In this document: piece by piece, positions 22,352 to 25,738 of the stretch
Layout of the letters: every line of letters begins with the position of its first letter
Numbering within the stretch: the first letter of the stretch is position 1
DNA from: DATAEK01 sp036258055
GTDB lineage: Bacteria; Acidobacteriota; Vicinamibacteria; Vicinamibacterales; 2-12-FULL-66-21
NCBI GenBank assembly: GCA_036258055.1
Contig: DATAEK010000243.1
Location: forward strand, 1-25,738
Direction: 5' to 3'
Length of the DNA: 25,738 bases
Program-made: the position numbers and the translations under genes
Notes under the pieces: generated by a model
Seen by the model: only the letters and a program-made list of their open reading frames with translations
Databases searched by the model: none
Told to the model about the DNA's origin: nothing

Positions 22352-23635
22352 TCAGCCGCCGTTCGACCGTCCCAACACGATGGCGCTGTTCTTCGAGCCA
22401 AACCCCAGGCAGTTGCACAGCGCCGCCTCGATCTCGACCGCGCGGCCGGTGTTCGGAATGAAGTCGAGGTCGCAGTCCGGATCCGGCGATGACTGATTGA
22501 TAGTCGGCGGCAGGAACCCGCCTTCCAGTGCCAGCGCTGACGTGACGATGCCCGCGGCCCCGCTTGCGCCTTGCGGGTGGCCGATCATGGACTTGGTCGA
22601 GGAGCCGGGCACGAAGTCAGCGCGCGCGCCGAACAGCTGTCGCACGCATTTCGACTCGACCGCGTCGTTGAGAACGGTGGACGTGCCATGAAAGTTGACG
22701 TAGCCGATCTCCTCGAGCGCGCGGCCCGAGCGCTCGACCGCCAGCCGCATGGCGCGGACAATCTGCTCGCCGTCCGGCGCCATCTGCACGCGATGATACG
22801 CATCGCAGGTCGATCCGTAGCCGTCGACCGTGGCATAAATCCGCGCACCGCGTGCGCGCGCGCGGTCCTCACGTTCCACGACGAGCATCCACGCGCCCTC
22901 GCCGAGAACGAATCCATCGCGACCGGCGTCGAAGGGACGCGAAGCGGCCGCAGGCTGATCGTTGTAGCGCGTCGACACCGCTCGCATTTTCGAGAAACCG
23001 AAGATCATGCCGGGCGTGACGCACGCGTCGGCGCCGCCGGTGAGCAGGGCGTCGGCCTCGCCGCTGCGGACGAGCGACGCGGCGTAGGAGATGGCGTCGG
23101 TGGAACTGGTGCAACCTGTCGACACGACGTGGCTCACACCGTGCAGGCCGAGTGCGATGGAGATCTCGCTCGAAATCATGCCGACGATGGAGACGGGGAT
23201 GGCGTACGGGGTCACGCGCTTCCAGCCGTCGTTGAAAAACTCGGCGTATTGCCGCTCGGCGACGTCGATGCCGCCCGCGCCGCTGCCCACGAGCACGCCG
23301 GTTCCGGGTTCGCCGAGACGCAGCCCGGCGTCGTGCCACGCTTCGCTCGCGGCAACGACGGCGATCAGCGAGGCTTTCGAGTAACGCCGCGGATCTGGAC
23401 GGCCGGCGGGCTTCGCGTCGGGCGCACGCTCGATTTCGACCGCGTCATCGATCGAAACGGCGGGCACCGGCGCCGCGACCATGCTGTCGAACGCAGTGGC
23501 GTCGAACTCGGTAATCGCGCGGGTGGCGCTGCAGCCACGGCTGACGTGCCGCCAGAAGCAATCACGGCCGACGCCATAGGGCGACACGACACCGATCCCG
23601 GTGATCGCGACGCGGGGCGCGCCAGAAGGCGGCAT
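22352..23635 (-). CDS. Beta-ketoacyl-ACP synthase, KAS II/FabF-like
   Basis: The protein has 427 residues from ATG 23635. The frame is open to a TTG at 23668, but that would overlap the divergent gene and contains AT-rich promoter-like sequence. The thiolase-fold catalytic triad is complete: C175 in VSTGCTSSTDA, H316 in NFHGTST, and H353 in KSMIGHPQGASGA. It condenses malonyl-ACP with an acyl chain, releasing CO2. FabF is usually found with fabD, fabG and acpP; here none is present. Instead it is followed by a flavoprotein, a methyltransferase and two glycosyltransferases. This suggests specialised lipid or polyketide synthesis. The product is unknown. Confidence 0.92.
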   Translation of the reverse strand: MPPSGAPRVAITGIGVVSPYGVGRDCFWRHVSRGCSATRAITEFDATAFDSMVAAPVPAVSIDDAVEIERAPDAKPAGRPDPRRYSKASLIAVVAASEAWHDAGLRLGEPGTGVLVGSGAGGIDVAERQYAEFFNDGWKRVTPYAIPVSIVGMISSEISIALGLHGVSHVVSTGCTSSTDAISYAASLVRSGEADALLTGGADACVTPGMIFGFSKMRAVSTRYNDQPAAASRPFDAGRDGFVLGEGAWMLVVEREDRARARGARIYATVDGYGSTCDAYHRVQMAPDGEQIVRAMRLAVERSGRALEEIGYVNFHGTSTVLNDAVESKCVRQLFGARADFVPGSSTKSMIGHPQGASGAAGIVTSALALEGGFLPPTINQSSPDPDCDLDFIPNTGRAVEIEAALCNCLGFGSKNSAIVLGRSNGG

Positions 23636-23660
23636 GTCCCTATAGTATGCTGCGAATTTC
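23636..23660. promoter_or_regulatory. Compact divergent promoter region
   Basis: Only 25 bases separate the divergent starts at 23635 and 23661. TATAGT (23641-23646) on the plus strand and TACTAT (23647-23642) on the minus strand overlap and could be -10 boxes for both genes, each giving a leader of about ten bases or less. I find no good -35 for either, so this is tentative. Confidence 0.35.
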
Positions 23661-24392
23661 ATGCCCAATCACGCGACACGGCCGTGGGCCTTGTACAGCC
23701 TCGTCGCGTGGACTGGCGGCGGCGTGTTCGTGGGCTCGCTGCTCTGGTTTCTGTACTGCTACACCGTGCGGTTTCAGGCTGGACGCAGTACGACACCGGC
23801 GATGGTCGCGATTACCCACGATGTGCTGACCTTTTCGCTTTTCGCGGCTCATCACAGCGCGTTCGCGAGACCCCGGCTCAAGCGGTGGATTGCGACCATC
23901 GTGCCGCCTGAACTGGAGCGATCGCTCTACACCTGGATCGCGAGCATCCTGTTCATACTCGTCTGCAGTTGGTGGGCGCCGCTACCGGGCGTTCTTTACA
24001 CGCTGAGCGGCGGGTGGGCCCTCATCGCCCACGCCGTCCAGGTGGTGGCGATCGGTCTGACCATACAATCGTCGGCCGCGCTCGGCATGCTCGATCTCGC
24101 GGGAGTGTCACCGCTCGCCCGGGCGCGGAAGGGCGAGCCTGCCTCTCACGTCCCGCTCGAGACGCACGGGCTGTACGGATTCGTCCGTCATCCGTTGTAT
24201 TTTTCCTGGGCGCTGTTCGTCTTCACGACGCCGGCCATGACGGCCACACGTGCGCTCTTTGCGGTGGTCAGCACGGCCTATCTCGCGATCGCCATTCCGT
24301 GGGAGGAACGCAGTTTGATAGCGGCTTTTGGGACGGAGTACGAGGCATATCAGCGACGAGTGCGATGGCGGATGATTCCCGGCATCTACTGA
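23661..24392 (+). CDS. NnrU/MddA-type membrane methyltransferase
   Basis: The protein has 243 residues and five to six helices. HHSAFARPRLKRW (64-76) and VPPELERSLY (81-90) match the NnrU/methanethiol-S-methyltransferase (MddA) type. GLYGFVRHPLYFSW (170-183) is the RHPxY S-adenosylmethionine site shared with ICMT. EERSLIAAFG followed by YEAYQRRVRW (from 216) is the typical C-terminus. Substrates in this superfamily range from methanethiol to lipids and prenylcysteines; the true substrate here is unknown. It is divergent from the beta-ketoacyl synthase, with 25 bases between starts, so it may be co-regulated with that operon, which also has an ICMT-type enzyme. Confidence 0.85.
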   Translation: MPNHATRPWALYSLVAWTGGGVFVGSLLWFLYCYTVRFQAGRSTTPAMVAITHDVLTFSLFAAHHSAFARPRLKRWIATIVPPELERSLYTWIASILFILVCSWWAPLPGVLYTLSGGWALIAHAVQVVAIGLTIQSSAALGMLDLAGVSPLARARKGEPASHVPLETHGLYGFVRHPLYFSWALFVFTTPAMTATRALFAVVSTAYLAIAIPWEERSLIAAFGTEYEAYQRRVRWRMIPGIY

Positions 24393-24443
24393 CGCTGAGG
24401 TTCCAGCCGACGGTTCACAACCCATGCTGGTGATCGAACTCGC

Positions 24444-24457
24444 CCGCCCGCGGGCGG
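24444..24457. repeat. CCGCCCGCGGGCGG palindrome upstream of lon
   Basis: A perfect 14-base palindrome lies between the methyltransferase stop and the lon start. It has no loop or T-run, so it is a poor terminator. It could be a dimeric regulator site upstream of lon. A TACACT (24483-24488) further down could be the -10 box, with no convincing -35. Confidence 0.35.
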
Positions 24458-24502
24458 TACGGGAATGACAGTAGGAATACGCTACACTGCCTGAAGAGCC
24501 AC

Positions 24503-25738
24503 ATGTCCGACGCTTCCCAGCCTCCTGCACTCCCCAGCGACCTTCCCGTCATTCCGTTGCGCGGCGCCGTCGTGCTTCCGCTGACCGTGTCGCCGCTCGG
24601 CGTGAGCCGCGCGATTTCGGTCGAAGCCGTCAACAGCGCGCTGACGGGCGATCGCATGGTCCTCCTGCTCCTTCAGAAGAACGATAACGACGAGCCGACG
24701 ATCGACGATCTCTACACGGTCGGCACCGTCGCGATCGTTCGACAGATGGCGAAAGCCCCCAACGGAATGCGGGTCCTGGTGGAAGGCGTGGTGCGCGCCC
24801 GAGCCGAGTCACTTCGCCTCGATCGCGGCACGCTGCGTGCGACCGTACGGGCGCTGCCGGAGCCGACTGAACGGTCGATCGAAGTGGAAGCACGAGTCCG
24901 GCGGCTGCAGGAGCTCGTCGATCGCGCGCTCGCGCTCGCCACCGGTCTCTCGCCCGACATCAAGACGCTCATCAACAGCCTCGACGACCCGCTGCGAATC
25001 GCGTATCTGATCTCCAGCCTCCTCGACATGCAAGCCGAGGATAAGCAGAAGCTGCTCGAAGAGAACAGTCTGATCGTCAAGCTCGACGCTGTGGCGATGA
25101 CGCTCGCCCGCGAGATCGAAGTGCTCGAGCTGAAGGGACAGATTCAGTCCAAGGCTGAGAAGGAAATGACGGACGCGCAGCGCGAATACATGCTGCGCCA
25201 GCAGCTCAAGGCGATCCAGACCGAGCTCGGTGAGGGTGACAGCGAGGTTCAGGAGCTCAGGAAACGAATCACGGACGCGCAGCTGCCCGAGCACGTCGGA
25301 CTGGTGGCCATGCGCGAGGTCGATCGGCTCGAGCGAATGACGCCCGCCTCACCCGAATACCAGATGATCCGAACGTACCTCGACTGGATCGTCGACGTGC
25401 CGTGGGACAAGACGACCGAGGATCGTCTCGATCCGGTCGAAGCGCGGCGCGTGCTCGACGAGGATCACTACGATCTCGACAAGGTCAAGGACCGGATCAT
25501 CGAGTACCTTGCCGTGCAGAAGCTGCGGCAAAACCAGAACGCAGAGGTCCCTTCCACACCGGCAGCGGGCGACACTCCCCAGCCACCGCAGCCGCGGCAT
25601 GGCGTCGCGATGAAGGGGCCGATCCTCTGCTTCGTTGGGCCGCCTGGCGTGGGCAAAACCTCGCTCGGCCAGTCCATCGCTCGCTCCATGAACCGGAAGT
25701 TCGTGCGCATCTCGCTCGGCGGTGTCCGCGACGAGGCG
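24503..25738 (+). CDS. lon: ATP-dependent protease Lon, partial (C-terminus beyond window)
   Basis: The first 412 codons are inside the window. The N-terminal substrate-binding domain starts with LPVIPLRGAVVLPLTVSPL. The long helical region includes QREYMLRQQLKAIQTELGEG and YLDWIVDVPWDK, both hallmarks of Lon. Walker A GPPGVGKT is at residues 379-386, followed by GRKF-like NRKFVRISLGGVRDEA at the window end. Lon is the cytosolic AAA+ serine protease that degrades misfolded and some regulatory proteins. Oddity: a Pro/Gln-rich insertion of about 25 residues (AEVPSTPAAGDTPQPPQ and neighbours) lies between LAVQKL and KGPILC, where most Lons have only a few residues. ATG 24503 fits the usual N-terminus. 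Confidence 0.97.
   Translation, partial: MSDASQPPALPSDLPVIPLRGAVVLPLTVSPLGVSRAISVEAVNSALTGDRMVLLLLQKNDNDEPTIDDLYTVGTVAIVRQMAKAPNGMRVLVEGVVRARAESLRLDRGTLRATVRALPEPTERSIEVEARVRRLQELVDRALALATGLSPDIKTLINSLDDPLRIAYLISSLLDMQAEDKQKLLEENSLIVKLDAVAMTLAREIEVLELKGQIQSKAEKEMTDAQREYMLRQQLKAIQTELGEGDSEVQELRKRITDAQLPEHVGLVAMREVDRLERMTPASPEYQMIRTYLDWIVDVPWDKTTEDRLDPVEARRVLDEDHYDLDKVKDRIIEYLAVQKLRQNQNAEVPSTPAAGDTPQPPQPRHGVAMKGPILCFVGPPGVGKTSLGQSIARSMNRKFVRISLGGVRDEA

Noticed and set aside
22571..23911. A 446-residue open frame on the plus strand opposite the beta-ketoacyl synthase
   Set aside because: It runs across the intact catalytic motifs of the synthase on the other strand and into the next gene in the wrong frame.
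1..25738. CRISPR arrays, tRNA or rRNA genes, transposases, prophage genes
   Set aside because: Looked for by eye on both strands; no spaced direct repeats of CRISPR size, no tRNA cloverleaf and no transposase motif seen. A profile-based scan was not possible.

Overview
The window looks like chromosome from a GC-rich, soil-type Gram-negative bacterium. The best guess is Acidobacteriota, class Vicinamibacteria or a close relative. This rests on strong GC-third-position coding, an Acidobacteria-style TonB-receptor C-terminal signature (in a broken remnant), the arrangement of the MoxR/DUF58/vWA/DUF4175/DUF4159 genes, and GC-rich hairpins and heptamer repeats between genes. The placement is inference from composition and protein style, not from a database search. 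I see no rRNA, tRNA, CRISPR array, insertion sequence or phage gene.

Layout. (1) 1-1512, minus: a secreted, probably outer-membrane protein cut by the window edge, preceded by a small membrane protein with a Cys/His cluster. The small gene has an excellent promoter with an almost leaderless start and an intrinsic terminator after it. (2) 1513-1912: a truncated, frameshifted C-terminal remnant of a TonB-dependent receptor, with nothing else coding. (3) 1913-2569, plus: an intact rhomboid protease. (4) 2605-16859, minus: an eight-gene run in transcription order: TPR/HExxH metallopeptidase, DUF4159, MoxR AAA+ ATPase, DUF58, BatA-type vWA membrane protein, giant DUF4175 coiled-coil membrane protein, second vWA membrane protein, and a secreted caspase/C13-like protein lacking the expected cysteine. 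A TATAAT promoter lies about 180 bp upstream of the first gene. Two intergenic gaps inside the run hold unusual palindromic or heptameric repeats. (5) 17273-23635, minus: a five-gene run: beta-ketoacyl synthase, geranylgeranyl-reductase-type flavoprotein, isoprenylcysteine-methyltransferase-type membrane protein, and two GT-C membrane glycosyltransferases. (6) 23661-24392, plus: an NnrU/MddA-type membrane methyltransferase, divergent from the synthase. (7) 24503 to the end, plus: the N-terminal part of Lon protease, cut by the window edge.

How the genes may work together. In the long run, a MoxR ATPase acts with DUF58 and two membrane vWA proteins. In known families such modules remodel or assemble envelope or metal-containing complexes. 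Here the module is extended by a very large Gln-rich coiled-coil protein, a GATase-like DUF4159 protein and two secreted peptidase-fold proteins. This suggests an envelope stress or protein-assembly machine whose substrate is unknown. The five-gene lipid run suggests that an acyl product is made by the synthase, redox-modified, methylated and perhaps glycosylated at the membrane. The product is not known.

Several start sites were moved downstream from the longest reading frame. The reasons were four-base ATGA/GTGA overlaps with the previous gene, signal peptides, or promoters lying inside the longer frame.
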